Origin: Planctomycetota bacterium
Lineage (GTDB): Bacteria > Planctomycetota > UBA1135 > GCA-002748355
Assembly: GCA_020638795.1 (NCBI GenBank)
Contig: JACKHW010000001.1
Span: 248,001-312,000, forward strand
Length of the DNA stretch: 64,000 nucleotides
Direction: 5' to 3'
Positions 53,126-62,715 of the stretch are shown here, one piece after another (position 1 is the stretch's first letter; every line of letters begins with the position of its first letter). The translations under genes and the position numbers were made by a program. The notes beneath the pieces are model-generated. The model had not been told where the DNA came from, searched no databases, and was given only the letters and a program-made list of their open reading frames with translations.

Positions 53126-55911
53126 TTCGCAGCTTCCTCGGATCTCCCGTGCTTCTCGAGGAACTCCGCGAAGTGCTCGCGCAGCCGTGCGTCCGTCGCA
53201 CTCGCGTGCTCGGGAAGCTCGAGAGCCGCACGGAGTTCGCGTTCGGTTCCCGTGACGTCGCCAGCGGCTTCGAGTGCGCGCGCGTAGTTCCAGCGCAAGA
53301 CCCGCTGCACCGATTGGGCGTCGGGATGATGCTCGATCCATGCTTTGACGACGGCAGCAAGCTGAGTCACGGCTTCGTCGACGTAGCCCATCGTCTGCAG
53401 CGTGCGCGCGAGGTTGTTCCTCTGGATCAGAACGCGCGGATTGTCGGCGCCGAGAATCGACTCCTGGATAGCCATGGCCTCTTCCATCGTCTCTTTGGCG
53501 AGGCGCTGACGCTCCGTGCGTGCAGTACCTTGGAGTTTCTCGGCGGAACTCATCAAAGCGTTCGCATACGTGTCCATCGCTTGAGCCGTGAGTGCGTCCC
53601 GAGGCCCACGCGACTGCTTGGTGAGCTGAGCCAGTTCGCGGGCATTGTCGACGGCTTCGTCCGAGCGGCCCAGCTTGATCAGATCGATGCAGAGGTTGTT
53701 CCGTGCGATCAACGTATCTACGTGGGTCTTTCCCTTGACGCGCAGTGCGTACGAATACGTTGCCTTGTTGATCTCGTAGGACCTTTCGTACTCACCGATG
53801 TTCTGGAGGAACGACGCGTAGTTGCGCTGGAGGTCCTGCATGCGTGGGTGGTCATCGCCCCAGACTTCGGCCGCGATCGCAAGCAGGTCTTCGAAGCTCT
53901 TCTTCGCTTCGTCCAAGCGATCGATGTCCGCGAGTGCTCGCGCACGATTGATCGAGATGACCAGAGTCTTGCTGTGGCGCGTGCCGTACTGCTCCGTGTA
54001 GATGCGGATGATCTCGTCGTAGAGTGCAATTGCCTCCCTCAGGTCGCCGCGATCGGAATAGATCATCGCGAGCGAGTTCAGAACGCCGAGCCGGACCTTC
54101 GACCTAAGGCTCTCGGGTGTGTCCAGTGCTGTTCGCAAACTGTCGTAGGCCTCTTCCGCTTCGTCGATGCGATTGCGAGCGACCAAGAAGTCTGCACGCA
54201 TCCGCTTCGCGACGAACGTCTCTTCGTGTGTCGAACCGAGTGCATGTTCGGCGCGCTCGAGATTCGCCTGCGTCGATGGATCCGCATCGTCCAAGCGATC
54301 CATCCAGATGAGTGTGTTGTTCAACCTGTTCGCTTCGGCGATCGCCTCGACGCTCACTTCGCCGTTCGTCTCGGCGTAGAGGTGGCGTGCCTTTTCTTGG
54401 TACGTCAGAGCCTTCGCATACGCACCGAGCGAGAAGTAGTCCCACCCGATCGCCGAGAAGAGTCTCGCGCGTAGTCGGGGTTTGTCGGCGAAGGCCGTGT
54501 CGACGCGAACTGCGTTGCTATCCAGCAGTTCGAGGACGGTCATCGCCTTGCCAGCCTGCTCGACGTCGGCAGATTCGAACATGCGTTCGAGGAAGGTCGC
54601 GAAGTCTGCAGAATCTCGCTCGGCGACGCGTGCAAGTCGCTCTTGGGACTTGGCCTCGAGCATGAAAACGAACGTCGTGACGAGGCCGACGGCCAGCGCC
54701 GCGAAGGCGAGCGCGATCCCAGCCACGAGCCCTCGATGTCGCCGCGCGAACTTCTTGAGTTGATAGATCGCGGTCGCGGGTCGTGCCGCAATCGGTTCGT
54801 TATGGAGAAAGCGTCCGATGTCTGCTGAGAACTCGGACACCGACGCGTAGCGACGCGCTGGTTCTTTGTCGAGAGCGGTCGCGACGATGGTCTCGAGGTC
54901 GCCCACGTACTTGCGATTGGCGGTGGACAGGCGGCGAGGCTCGGCTTCTTGGACCTTGCGGATCGCGTTCGCGAGTGGGAGCCCGGCGATGTCGATCGGC
55001 TTCTGTCCGGCGAGCAACTCGAACAGGATGACTCCGAGCGCGTACACGTCACTACGAGCGTCGATCAGGTCCGGATCACCGGAGAGCTGCTCCGGGCTCA
55101 TGTACGAGAGTGTTCCGAGGATCTGTCCTGCGCGCGTCATCTGCGTCGTGTGATCGTCCTCCGATCGCTCGACGCGGGCGATCCCGAAGTCGACGACTTT
55201 CGCGTGACCGGCTTCGGTGACGAGGATGTTCTCGGGTTTCAGGTCACGATGAATGATGCCGCGCTGATGCGCGTACTGGACTCCCTCGCATACGCGACGG
55301 ATGAGTTCGAGGCGCTCTTTCGTGCCGAGGGTCGCATGGCGCGCGTGCTCGGTCATCGAGCGCCCATCGACGAACTCCATCACGAAGTACGGCACCGATG
55401 CATGACCATCTTCGACAGTCGTCACGCCGGCGTCGTGGATCTGCGCGATCGCTGGATGTCGCAGTTTTCCGAGGACGCGGACTTCGTGCTCGAAGCGCGC
55501 ACGCCATTCGTCGCCACCGACGGTCTGCCTGAGGATCTTGAGGGCGACCACCTGCCCGGTCCGATCGTGGGTCGCTCGGTAGACCGAACCCATGCCGCCT
55601 TCGGCGATCTCGTTCTCGATCACGTACGAGGCGATGTGCGTGCCGATCCACGTCGATCGGTCGCCTCGTGCACGCAGACGTTCTTGCTCGTCACGCCACG
55701 CGTTCGTTCTGGTGTAGATGGCCGAGTCTGCGACGGCGGGCTCTTCGAGGAAGTCACCGGCATCGTCGAACGCGGCGAGGAGAGCGCGTGCCTCGCTCAA
55801 GAGACGGGTGTCGTCGCCACATCGCTCGATCAGGGCGGCCTCCCGCTGGGAAGGTGGAAGTTCGGAGATTTCGCCGACGATCGTCTTGATACGTTCCCAC
55901 ATGTTCTGCAT
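53116..55911 (-). CDS. Membrane Ser/Thr protein kinase with TPR repeats
   Basis: 931 residues from ATG 55911 (MQNMWERIKTIV); a Met three residues on is possible. Residues 1-85 hold the helical start often seen in planctomycete kinases of the ECF-linked type (LPPSQREAALIERCGDD). Kinase domain about 92-375: Gly loop AEGGMGSV, Lys125, HRDLKPEN with Asp223, DFG at 241-243, MSPEQ. TM helix at 394-417. From about 450 to the end there are TPR-like pairs of helices (AYAKALTYQEKARHLY, DLREAIALYDEIIRIY and others), probably periplasmic. It likely senses an envelope or protein ligand and phosphorylates cytoplasmic targets. It overlaps the DUF547 gene tail by 10 bp. Confidence 0.9.
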   Translation of the reverse strand: MQNMWERIKTIVGEISELPPSQREAALIERCGDDTRLLSEARALLAAFDDAGDFLEEPAVADSAIYTRTNAWRDEQERLRARGDRSTWIGTHIASYVIENEIAEGGMGSVYRATHDRTGQVVALKILRQTVGGDEWRARFEHEVRVLGKLRHPAIAQIHDAGVTTVEDGHASVPYFVMEFVDGRSMTEHARHATLGTKERLELIRRVCEGVQYAHQRGIIHRDLKPENILVTEAGHAKVVDFGIARVERSEDDHTTQMTRAGQILGTLSYMSPEQLSGDPDLIDARSDVYALGVILFELLAGQKPIDIAGLPLANAIRKVQEAEPRRLSTANRKYVGDLETIVATALDKEPARRYASVSEFSADIGRFLHNEPIAARPATAIYQLKKFARRHRGLVAGIALAFAALAVGLVTTFVFMLEAKSQERLARVAERDSADFATFLERMFESADVEQAGKAMTVLELLDSNAVRVDTAFADKPRLRARLFSAIGWDYFSLGAYAKALTYQEKARHLYAETNGEVSVEAIAEANRLNNTLIWMDRLDDADPSTQANLERAEHALGSTHEETFVAKRMRADFLVARNRIDEAEEAYDSLRTALDTPESLRSKVRLGVLNSLAMIYSDRGDLREAIALYDEIIRIYTEQYGTRHSKTLVISINRARALADIDRLDEAKKSFEDLLAIAAEVWGDDHPRMQDLQRNYASFLQNIGEYERSYEINKATYSYALRVKGKTHVDTLIARNNLCIDLIKLGRSDEAVDNARELAQLTKQSRGPRDALTAQAMDTYANALMSSAEKLQGTARTERQRLAKETMEEAMAIQESILGADNPRVLIQRNNLARTLQTMGYVDEAVTQLAAVVKAWIEHHPDAQSVQRVLRWNYARALEAAGDVTGTERELRAALELPEHASATDARLREHFAEFLEKHGRSEEAANYR

Positions 55912-55993
55912 GCGCCAGGGTGGCGTTCTTGAATCATGACACGGCACAACGTCACGCGCTTGACCCCATGTCAACGAGTGGCATGGTTCCTTC

Positions 55994-56770
55994 ATGATCA
56001 TCGCTTCGTGGAACGTCAACGGCCTTCGCGCCATCGCCAAGAAAGACGAGTTCGAAGAGTGGCTCGCCAAGGCGGACCCCGACGTGTTCTTGTTGCAGGA
56101 GACCAAGGCACACGCATCGTCGCTGCCCATCGAACTCGAGAAGCCCGAGCATTGGTTCACCCGCTATCGCTCCGCGGTCAAGAAAGGCTACTCGGGCACC
56201 GGGATCTGGTCGCGCTACGAACCGGACGAATGGATCGATGGCATTGGCGACGATGAGTTCGACTCGGAGGGACGGGTCGTCGGAGCGCGCTTCGCGGACC
56301 TCGTGGTGTTGTCGACGTATTTCCCCAACAGTCAAGACGGTGGGAAGCGCCTCGATTACAAGCTCGCGTTCGACCGAGCGCTCGAGCGTTTCGTGATCGA
56401 TCTGCGAGAGCGCGGACGCCACGTGCTGATCGGCGGCGACTTCAATGTCGCCCATCACGAGATCGACCTCGCACGTCCGAAGGACAACGTCAAGAACGCG
56501 GGTTTCCTGCCCGAAGAGCGCGAGTGGTTCGGGCAGTTCCTGGAGCGCGGATTCGTCGACACGTGGCGCCGCCACAACCAGGACGTGCGCGATATCTATA
56601 CGTGGTGGGCGATGCGCACGCGTGCTCGCGAGCGCAACATCGGTTGGCGGATCGACTACTTCGTGTGTGATGAGGAATACTGGAGCGCTGTTCGATCGAC
56701 GCTGATCGAGCATGCCGTCTACGGTTCGGATCACTGTCCGATTCGGATCGAAGTCGAACCTCCGAAATGA
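55994..56770 (+). CDS. xth: Exodeoxyribonuclease III
   Basis: 258 residues, normal length for the ExoIII/AP endonuclease family. MIIASWNVNGLRAI start; LLQETKA (metal Glu), GTGIWSRYEP, LVVLSTYFPNSQDGGKRLDYK, GGDFNVAHHEIDLARPK (catalytic Asp and Asn), RIDYFVCD, and the C-terminal GSDHCPI with catalytic Asp-His. It cleaves DNA at abasic sites and removes 3' blocks in base-excision repair. Divergent from the kinase-TPR gene, 10 bases ahead of the papain-like gene. Confidence 0.95.
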   Translation: MIIASWNVNGLRAIAKKDEFEEWLAKADPDVFLLQETKAHASSLPIELEKPEHWFTRYRSAVKKGYSGTGIWSRYEPDEWIDGIGDDEFDSEGRVVGARFADLVVLSTYFPNSQDGGKRLDYKLAFDRALERFVIDLRERGRHVLIGGDFNVAHHEIDLARPKDNVKNAGFLPEEREWFGQFLERGFVDTWRRHNQDVRDIYTWWAMRTRARERNIGWRIDYFVCDEEYWSAVRSTLIEHAVYGSDHCPIRIEVEPPK

Positions 56771-56780
56771 GCACGACGTC

Positions 56781-58631
56781 ATGGCAGTTCCGACGACCGA
56801 GCGCGATTCCCTCGACTTTCGAGATCTGATCTACCGGCCATCGCTCGCAAAGCCGCGGGTCGCTTTGTGGCCCAAGCGAAGCGCGCTCTACATCCGGGAT
56901 CAGGGTGACGAAGGCGCGTGCACGGGGTTCGGGCTCGCCGCCGTCATCGACTACGTCGGTGGACTGCGTGGCAAGCGCGTCGTCAGCGCACGCATGCTGT
57001 ACGAAATGGCGAAGCGCCACGATCGCTGGCCCGGCATCGATTACGAAGGCTCGACGGCGCGCGCGACGATGAAGGGTTGGCACAAGAACGGGGTCTGCAC
57101 CGAGACCCTGTGGCCGTATGCGAGGACCAATGCAGGTCACCTGACGCGAGCGCGTGCAGAGGCCGCCCTCGAGTGTCCGCTGGGTGCGTACTATCGCATT
57201 CTCCCGCGACGGTCGGACGTTCACGCGGCGCTCGGCGAGACTGGTGCGATCTTCTGTTCTGCGCGCGTGCACGATGGTTGGGACGAGCCCGAAGGCGGAC
57301 GCATCCGATGGAAAAGTAGTCCCGGGGAAGATGGTGCGGGAGACGTCGACGCGTCGGGGCACGCCTTCGCGATCGTCGGCTACACGAGTGAGGGGTTCAT
57401 CGTCCAGAACTCGTGGGGGAAGGATTGGGGAGGCCTCGTCCACCGAAAGCAGCGCTTCCCGGGGCTCGCGATCTGGTCGTATCCCGACTTCGATCACAAC
57501 GTGTGGGACCTCTGGGTGGCTCGGCACGCGAGACCGGTCGAGAGTCTCGAAGCCCTCGCGACCGGATGGTTGCGCGAAGGAAACGCGGGCACCGAGCCCG
57601 CGGTCAAGGCACCGGCACAGATCGAGATCCGTGATTGCTACGTGCACATCGACGACGGTGAGTTCGAGAATCGAGGCGACTATCCGTCCTCCGTCGCGAG
57701 CGTGCACGAGTCGATCCGAGCAGCATTGTCGGGTTCGAGCGCGCAGCGGCCCAAGCACATCGCGCTCTACGCTCATGGCGGACTCAATGGCCTCAAGGCC
57801 GCTGCACGTCGTGTTCGTGCGATGCAGCCCGTCTTCGAGGCCAATCGCATCCGAGCCATCCACTTCCTCTGGGAGACGGGTTTCCTCGAAGAGCTCCGAG
57901 ACGTGTTGTTCGGCCGTCGAGCCGAGGCCGAGCGACGAGCCGGCGGATTCAGTGACTGGTGGGATCGATGCCTCGAGACCGCGACCGGCTGGGCGGGTCG
58001 TGCGCTCTGGAGCGAGATGGCCGAAGACGCACGCCTGGCGTTCGACGACGGTCGCGCCGGAACGACGACGATCGAGTTGCTTGCCGCCGAGCTCGCGCTC
58101 ATTCCTGCTGCCAAGCGTCCGCAACTGCACCTGATCGGGCACAGTGCCGGATCGATCTGGTTCGGGCACTTCCTCGCGCGGGCTGCGCGTCACGAAGTTC
58201 TCCGATTCGGCCAACTCGTACTGTTCGCGCCAGCGTGCACGATCGATCTCTTTGCGTCGCACATCAGGCCCGCGTTGCTCGACGGCAGGGTTCGCTCGAT
58301 GGAGCTGTATCGCCTCGATGACCGTCGCGAACTCGATGACAATGTCGGGACGATCTACCGGAAATCGCTCCTGTATCTCGTTTCGCGCGCGTACCAGCAA
58401 AAAGGACGTGTCGTGCCTCTGCTCGGACTGGAGAAGTACCGGAGCGAAATCCCACTCACGGGCATCGAGGATCGAGTCGGGCAGTACGACCCGAAGCGCG
58501 ATCCGAGCCGGACGCGCGCGAATCATCACGGAGATTTCGACAACGATGTGGCGACCATGAACGCCACTATGCGAGCGATCCTGGACTCGGAGCCGATTCG
58601 TCCGTTCGAGGAGAGCGATCTGGATTTTTGA
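56781..58631 (+). CDS. Papain-like (C1) peptidase fused to an alpha/beta-hydrolase domain
   Basis: 616 residues from ATG 56781. No signal peptide, so cytoplasmic unless exported otherwise. Residues 30-260 are a C1A cysteine-peptidase fold: Gln41 and Cys47 (QGDEGACTGF), His194 (GHAFAIVGY) and Asn210 (VQNSWGKDWGG) complete the active site. There is no recognisable propeptide. From about residue 300 a second domain begins (PKHIALYAHGGLNGL), continues to HLIGHSAGS with nucleophile Ser455, and ends near 610, as in lipase/esterase-type alpha/beta hydrolases. I do not know a characterised protein with this pair. It follows exonuclease III by 10 bases. Confidence 0.83.
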   Translation: MAVPTTERDSLDFRDLIYRPSLAKPRVALWPKRSALYIRDQGDEGACTGFGLAAVIDYVGGLRGKRVVSARMLYEMAKRHDRWPGIDYEGSTARATMKGWHKNGVCTETLWPYARTNAGHLTRARAEAALECPLGAYYRILPRRSDVHAALGETGAIFCSARVHDGWDEPEGGRIRWKSSPGEDGAGDVDASGHAFAIVGYTSEGFIVQNSWGKDWGGLVHRKQRFPGLAIWSYPDFDHNVWDLWVARHARPVESLEALATGWLREGNAGTEPAVKAPAQIEIRDCYVHIDDGEFENRGDYPSSVASVHESIRAALSGSSAQRPKHIALYAHGGLNGLKAAARRVRAMQPVFEANRIRAIHFLWETGFLEELRDVLFGRRAEAERRAGGFSDWWDRCLETATGWAGRALWSEMAEDARLAFDDGRAGTTTIELLAAELALIPAAKRPQLHLIGHSAGSIWFGHFLARAARHEVLRFGQLVLFAPACTIDLFASHIRPALLDGRVRSMELYRLDDRRELDDNVGTIYRKSLLYLVSRAYQQKGRVVPLLGLEKYRSEIPLTGIEDRVGQYDPKRDPSRTRANHHGDFDNDVATMNATMRAILDSEPIRPFEESDLDF

Positions 58632-58664
58632 CGCGGCTGCAAGGAACGCGGCTCGTGTGCAAGA

Positions 58665-61600
58665 ATGCCGCGGATGGGTTTGCAAGTCGCATCGAGAATC
58701 TACTGCTTCGTCGCTCTGTGTGTGGTCAGCGAGATCGGCCTTCTGCGAGGCGCCGTCGGGCAGAATCCGAACATCGCGATGTACGTCGCCGCGGCGAAGG
58801 ACAAGCTCGCCGCGAAGGATCTCGACGCAGCGCAGGCCGCAATCGAACAGGCGCTCGATCGCGACGCGCTCTGCATCGAGGCCAACGAAGTCGCCGCTCG
58901 CGTCGCGCGAGCCGGGAACGACATGGACGCCGCGGTCTGGTACCTGCATCGCGTCGTGGATATCGCGTCCAGGTCCAAGGACACGAAAGCGATCGCTACC
59001 CGTGTCCGGACCGAGCTCTTCGAGCTCGATGAGAACGCGAAGCGTCAGGAAGCTCTCGAAGCGGAGTGGTTGCGTGCGCTTCTCGATCTCGCCAAGGACC
59101 AGGAGAAGAAGGAGCGTTTCCACGCGGCATTGGCACTGTTCGGTCGTGCGCGTGCACTCGCGCCGTTCGACGATCGATCGGGCGATGGCGTCGACCGCGT
59201 GCGCAAGACCGGTGGGCCCGACGTCGCCGTAGCGGACGTCTACGCAGGTGGCGATCCCGACTTCGGCAAGTCGTCGGTGTGGATCGCGGAGAATGACGCG
59301 AAACACGTCGATTGGAAGATGGCTTGGACCAAGGAGTCCGACAACTATCGCTATCGCACCAACGCCGGCTTTCGCGTGCTCGAGACCGCGGCGATCGCGA
59401 TGGAGAACGTCAATCGGTTCTATCGGCGCTTCTTTCGGTTCAAGGAAGACGGCGGGAAGATCGCGAAGATCGAGATCCGCATCTTCAAGAGCCGTGACGA
59501 GTATCTGAAACTCGGTCGCAATCCCGTGGAGTGGTCCGCAGGGCACTTCATCGGCGATGCCGTCGAGACCTACGTCGGTGGAGTGTCGGGAAACGACTCG
59601 ATTCGTCAGATGTACGGCACCCTCTTTCACGAGGCTGCGCACCACTTCGTGTCGATGACGTCGCCGCGTTGCCCCGGTTGGCTCAACGAGGCGTTCGCGA
59701 GCTTCTTCGAAGGCTGTGAGATCCTCTCCAACGGTACGGTTCGTTGGAATCGTGTGCCCGCACACCGCTTGTTCCCACTCGCGACGCGGCTCGAACGAGG
59801 TTGGATGTCGAGCCCGACCGAAGGCATTCAGCCCGACGGCACGGGTAGCCCCGAGAAGGCGCCGACGATTCGCATGATCGTCGAGTCACAGTATCGCTGG
59901 GGACCGCCGTGGTACGCACCGACATGGGGTCTCGTCTACTTCTTGCACAACTACCGCGACGAGCGCGGAAAGCTCGTGTGGCGCGAAGCCTTGCAAGAGT
60001 TCTACACGAGCTTCAAGGGTAAGCAGCCTCAGGACATGGTCGAGCACTTCGAAACCGTCGTGCTCGGTGTCAAGGGCTCGCCGGTTCGCAAGATCGACGA
60101 GGTCGATGCGATCTGGAAGCACTGGCTCCTCGAGCTTCGGGAGTTCCAACGCGGAAAGGCCGAGCACGCGAAGTCGCTGGTCGAACTCGCCGATCTGTTG
60201 CTCGCGGCGAAGGACGAAGATGGTGCTATGGAGGCCCTCGAGGACGCATACCTCTCGCAACCTTCCGATCCCGAAGTCGCATGGCGTCTCGCCAAACTGT
60301 GCGAGAAGCGCAAGAACACGGATCGTGCCGCGGCTCTCTACGCCGAGTTCGCGCACGAACTCGAGCAGTCGAGCAAGACGAACGACGAACGCTACGCCGA
60401 AGCGCGCAAGAAGGTGGAGCGGCTCGACCCGCTGACGTCGCGACTCGATCGTCTCGAGAAGGACATCACCAAGAAAGCGCTCGAACTCGCTCGCGCCTAT
60501 CGCGAAGCAGGTATGCCGATGATGGCGATGACGATCGCTCAACGGCTCGGATCGCAGTTTCCCTCGGACGAGGCTGCTGCGCTCTACCGAGAGTTGGCGA
60601 TGGAGAGCGGCAAGTCTCTCGTGCGATGGCAGTACGCGTACGACGAAAGCACGCTCGATGGCTGGTCGGTCGAGACCAACGGTGAGTATTCGGCCTACGG
60701 AAACGAGATTCGAGCCCATGTCCCGAAGCCGAAGGATCGAGATCTCGGACCAGGACAGTTCGTCACGAATGCGCTGACCGCGGACGTCGCCTTCGAGTCC
60801 GACTACAGCTTCGAGACCGAAGTCGAGATCGTGCCCGGAGACGTCGAGTTGGCCGGGATCTGCTTCGGTCGCAAGGACGCCAACGACTTCCTCGCGGTCT
60901 TGCTGCATCCGAAGGGGTTTCTCGATCTCGCTGCCAGTCATGGCGCGAGTTGGGAAGTCCTCGACCATCGACAGGTGCCACTCACCAAGGGTTGGCACAC
61001 CCTGCGAATCGACGTCGCTGGGCGGATGCTCGACTTCTGGTTCGACGGCAAGTGGGTGCGTGCCTACGAGTTTCCGAGTGAGGCCGTTCTGCGCGGGGCG
61101 TTCGGCCTCGTGACCGGCGAGGGATCGACGCGGTATCGCAAGCTGCGCCTGAGAACGCGCGACCCACTGGACATGTCGGCGCGCATCGAACGCGAGATCT
61201 TGATGAAGAAGGTCACGAGCGATAGCTCGATGCGGACCGGATTCAGTTTCGCGGGGTTCACGCCTCCGGCGCTCACGAGTGCGCGCGCGGTTCGCGGGGA
61301 TGCGATCGACGTGACGGATCCCGGTCACGTGACCGTGCTGGTGTTCTGGTCGCGTGCTCAGGAGAAGGTGATGCCGACGCTCGCGTTCGTGAAGCATCTT
61401 GCCTCGACCTATGTGCCGAAAGGTGTTCGCGTCGTGCTCGTCGGCGGTGACCGAATCGATGGTGGTTCGCTCGAACGCCTGATCGGAGAGGCTCCGGACG
61501 GATTGCGCGCGGTCGTGGACGAGGGTGGGGCGTTGTTTCGGGCATACGGCATCAAACGCGGTGGATTCGGGTTGCCGCGTGCCGTCGTCATCGATGTCGA

Positions 61601-62219
61601 TACGCACGTGACCTACGAAGGCGATCTCGGCGTGAAGAGTGGCGAAGGGTGGAAGGCCGGCACACCGACCTATCTCGACGAGCCGCTCGACAAGCTGGTC
61701 ACGAGCCGTCGTCTCGGGGAGCTCGTGACCGCGAGTGAAGAACTCGAGCGCGCGCGAGGCGAACTCGAGCACCACAGTCTGGAAGCCGCGTTCGTGACCC
61801 TTCGCAAGCTCGCGAGCCATCCGGCATCGATGCATCCGGTCATCGCGAGCGCCAAGCGACTCCTCGGTGAGCACGAAGCCGCAGCACGCAAGCTCGTCAC
61901 CGAATACGAGGAGATGAGTCGTTCCTATCCCGTACGCACCGAGCGTATGCTCGACGAGATGCAGCGCGTGTTCGCGGACGACGCCGAGCTCGTCAAGGCA
62001 GCGAAATCCGCGCGAGCGGCAGTGCGCCGCCTCGCAGTCTGGCGTCAGGCGAACACCGCGATGCAAGCCCTCGAAAAGGCCATCGAGTACCGCACCGCGG
62101 GGCGGCAGAGTTCTGCGGACAAGCAGATCGATAAGGTGCGGAAGTCCGCAGGCGTGCGCGAGGTCGACGAAGCGCTCGAGGCCTACGAACGCGACGGTCA
62201 CGAAAAAGCCAAGAAGTAG
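58665..62219 (+). CDS. Large secreted composite protein: TPR, HExxH, LamG-like and thioredoxin-like domains
   Basis: 1184 residues (an ATG at 58674 is an alternative start). Signal peptide to about residue 33. Residues 35-160 are TPR-like helices. A gluzincin-like part (about 215-490) has HEAAH at 322-326 and a downstream Glu in GWLNEAFASFF. More TPR helices follow (about 500-640). A concanavalin/DUF1080-like domain (about 660-820) starts YAYDESTLDGWSVETNG. A thioredoxin/redoxin-like domain (about 870-1010; HVTVLVFWSRAQEKVMPTL) lacks the CxxC motif. A helical tail ends the protein. Probably an envelope-located or secreted protein of protein or glycan turnover; the exact role is unknown. Confidence 0.8.
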   Translation: MPRMGLQVASRIYCFVALCVVSEIGLLRGAVGQNPNIAMYVAAAKDKLAAKDLDAAQAAIEQALDRDALCIEANEVAARVARAGNDMDAAVWYLHRVVDIASRSKDTKAIATRVRTELFELDENAKRQEALEAEWLRALLDLAKDQEKKERFHAALALFGRARALAPFDDRSGDGVDRVRKTGGPDVAVADVYAGGDPDFGKSSVWIAENDAKHVDWKMAWTKESDNYRYRTNAGFRVLETAAIAMENVNRFYRRFFRFKEDGGKIAKIEIRIFKSRDEYLKLGRNPVEWSAGHFIGDAVETYVGGVSGNDSIRQMYGTLFHEAAHHFVSMTSPRCPGWLNEAFASFFEGCEILSNGTVRWNRVPAHRLFPLATRLERGWMSSPTEGIQPDGTGSPEKAPTIRMIVESQYRWGPPWYAPTWGLVYFLHNYRDERGKLVWREALQEFYTSFKGKQPQDMVEHFETVVLGVKGSPVRKIDEVDAIWKHWLLELREFQRGKAEHAKSLVELADLLLAAKDEDGAMEALEDAYLSQPSDPEVAWRLAKLCEKRKNTDRAAALYAEFAHELEQSSKTNDERYAEARKKVERLDPLTSRLDRLEKDITKKALELARAYREAGMPMMAMTIAQRLGSQFPSDEAAALYRELAMESGKSLVRWQYAYDESTLDGWSVETNGEYSAYGNEIRAHVPKPKDRDLGPGQFVTNALTADVAFESDYSFETEVEIVPGDVELAGICFGRKDANDFLAVLLHPKGFLDLAASHGASWEVLDHRQVPLTKGWHTLRIDVAGRMLDFWFDGKWVRAYEFPSEAVLRGAFGLVTGEGSTRYRKLRLRTRDPLDMSARIEREILMKKVTSDSSMRTGFSFAGFTPPALTSARAVRGDAIDVTDPGHVTVLVFWSRAQEKVMPTLAFVKHLASTYVPKGVRVVLVGGDRIDGGSLERLIGEAPDGLRAVVDEGGALFRAYGIKRGGFGLPRAVVIDVDTHVTYEGDLGVKSGEGWKAGTPTYLDEPLDKLVTSRRLGELVTASEELERARGELEHHSLEAAFVTLRKLASHPASMHPVIASAKRLLGEHEAAARKLVTEYEEMSRSYPVRTERMLDEMQRVFADDAELVKAAKSARAAVRRLAVWRQANTAMQALEKAIEYRTAGRQSSADKQIDKVRKSAGVREVDEALEAYERDGHEKAKK

Positions 62220-62276
62220 CTGTCCGGGATCTCGAACCGGGTTCAGTCGATCGCCAGCCGTGATCGATCTGAAGAT

Positions 62277-62675
62277 ATGGCTTCGTTTCGACCCCGTCCT
62301 CTCCTGCTTGCCAGCGTACTGGCAACGCTCGGTGCGTGTTCGACCATCGAGACCGTCAACCTCGCGGAGATCCAAGATCGGACCGGCCTCGTGTTGACCG
62401 AGAACGACGCACCGACTGGAGCCCGGAGTCTCGCGTTCTTGTCGGCCCATCGCAGCGGCTTCTATCTCTTCGGATACTTGCCGATGGTGCGCGCGAGTTT
62501 CGATCACTGCATGGAGCAGATCGTGTCCGAGGCGAAGCGCGTGAGGGCCGATGGCGTGTCGAACATGCGCATCGAGTTCGCGCCGGCTTCGTTCTTCAGC
62601 CTAGCTGAGCCCGTCTTCCCCTGGATGGCGCACGCGACGATCACCGGGATGGCCTATCGATTGGCTGAGCGCTGA
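62277..62675 (+). CDS. Small lipoprotein of unknown function
   Basis: 132 residues. Signal sequence with lipobox (LGAC, Cys21). The mature part has a short hydrophobic, possibly beta-rich core (SGFYLFGYLPMVRASFDHCMEQI, then AKRVRADGVSNMRIEF). The pattern resembles small outer-membrane lipoproteins such as the DUF4156/TRL-like groups, but I cannot assign it. Lies 57 bases after the composite protein gene. Confidence 0.72.
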   Translation: MASFRPRPLLLASVLATLGACSTIETVNLAEIQDRTGLVLTENDAPTGARSLAFLSAHRSGFYLFGYLPMVRASFDHCMEQIVSEAKRVRADGVSNMRIEFAPASFFSLAEPVFPWMAHATITGMAYRLAER

Positions 62676-62715
62676 ACCTGCCCTAGATCGTCACCTCGCT
62701 GTTATCGTCTGCGTC

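Noticed and set aside
56490..59765. 1091-codon and 873-codon minus-strand frames opposite 56781-62219
   Set aside because: Antisense shadows of the papain-like fusion and the composite protein; low-complexity Arg/Leu/Glu products, no motifs, and they span the junctions between real genes.
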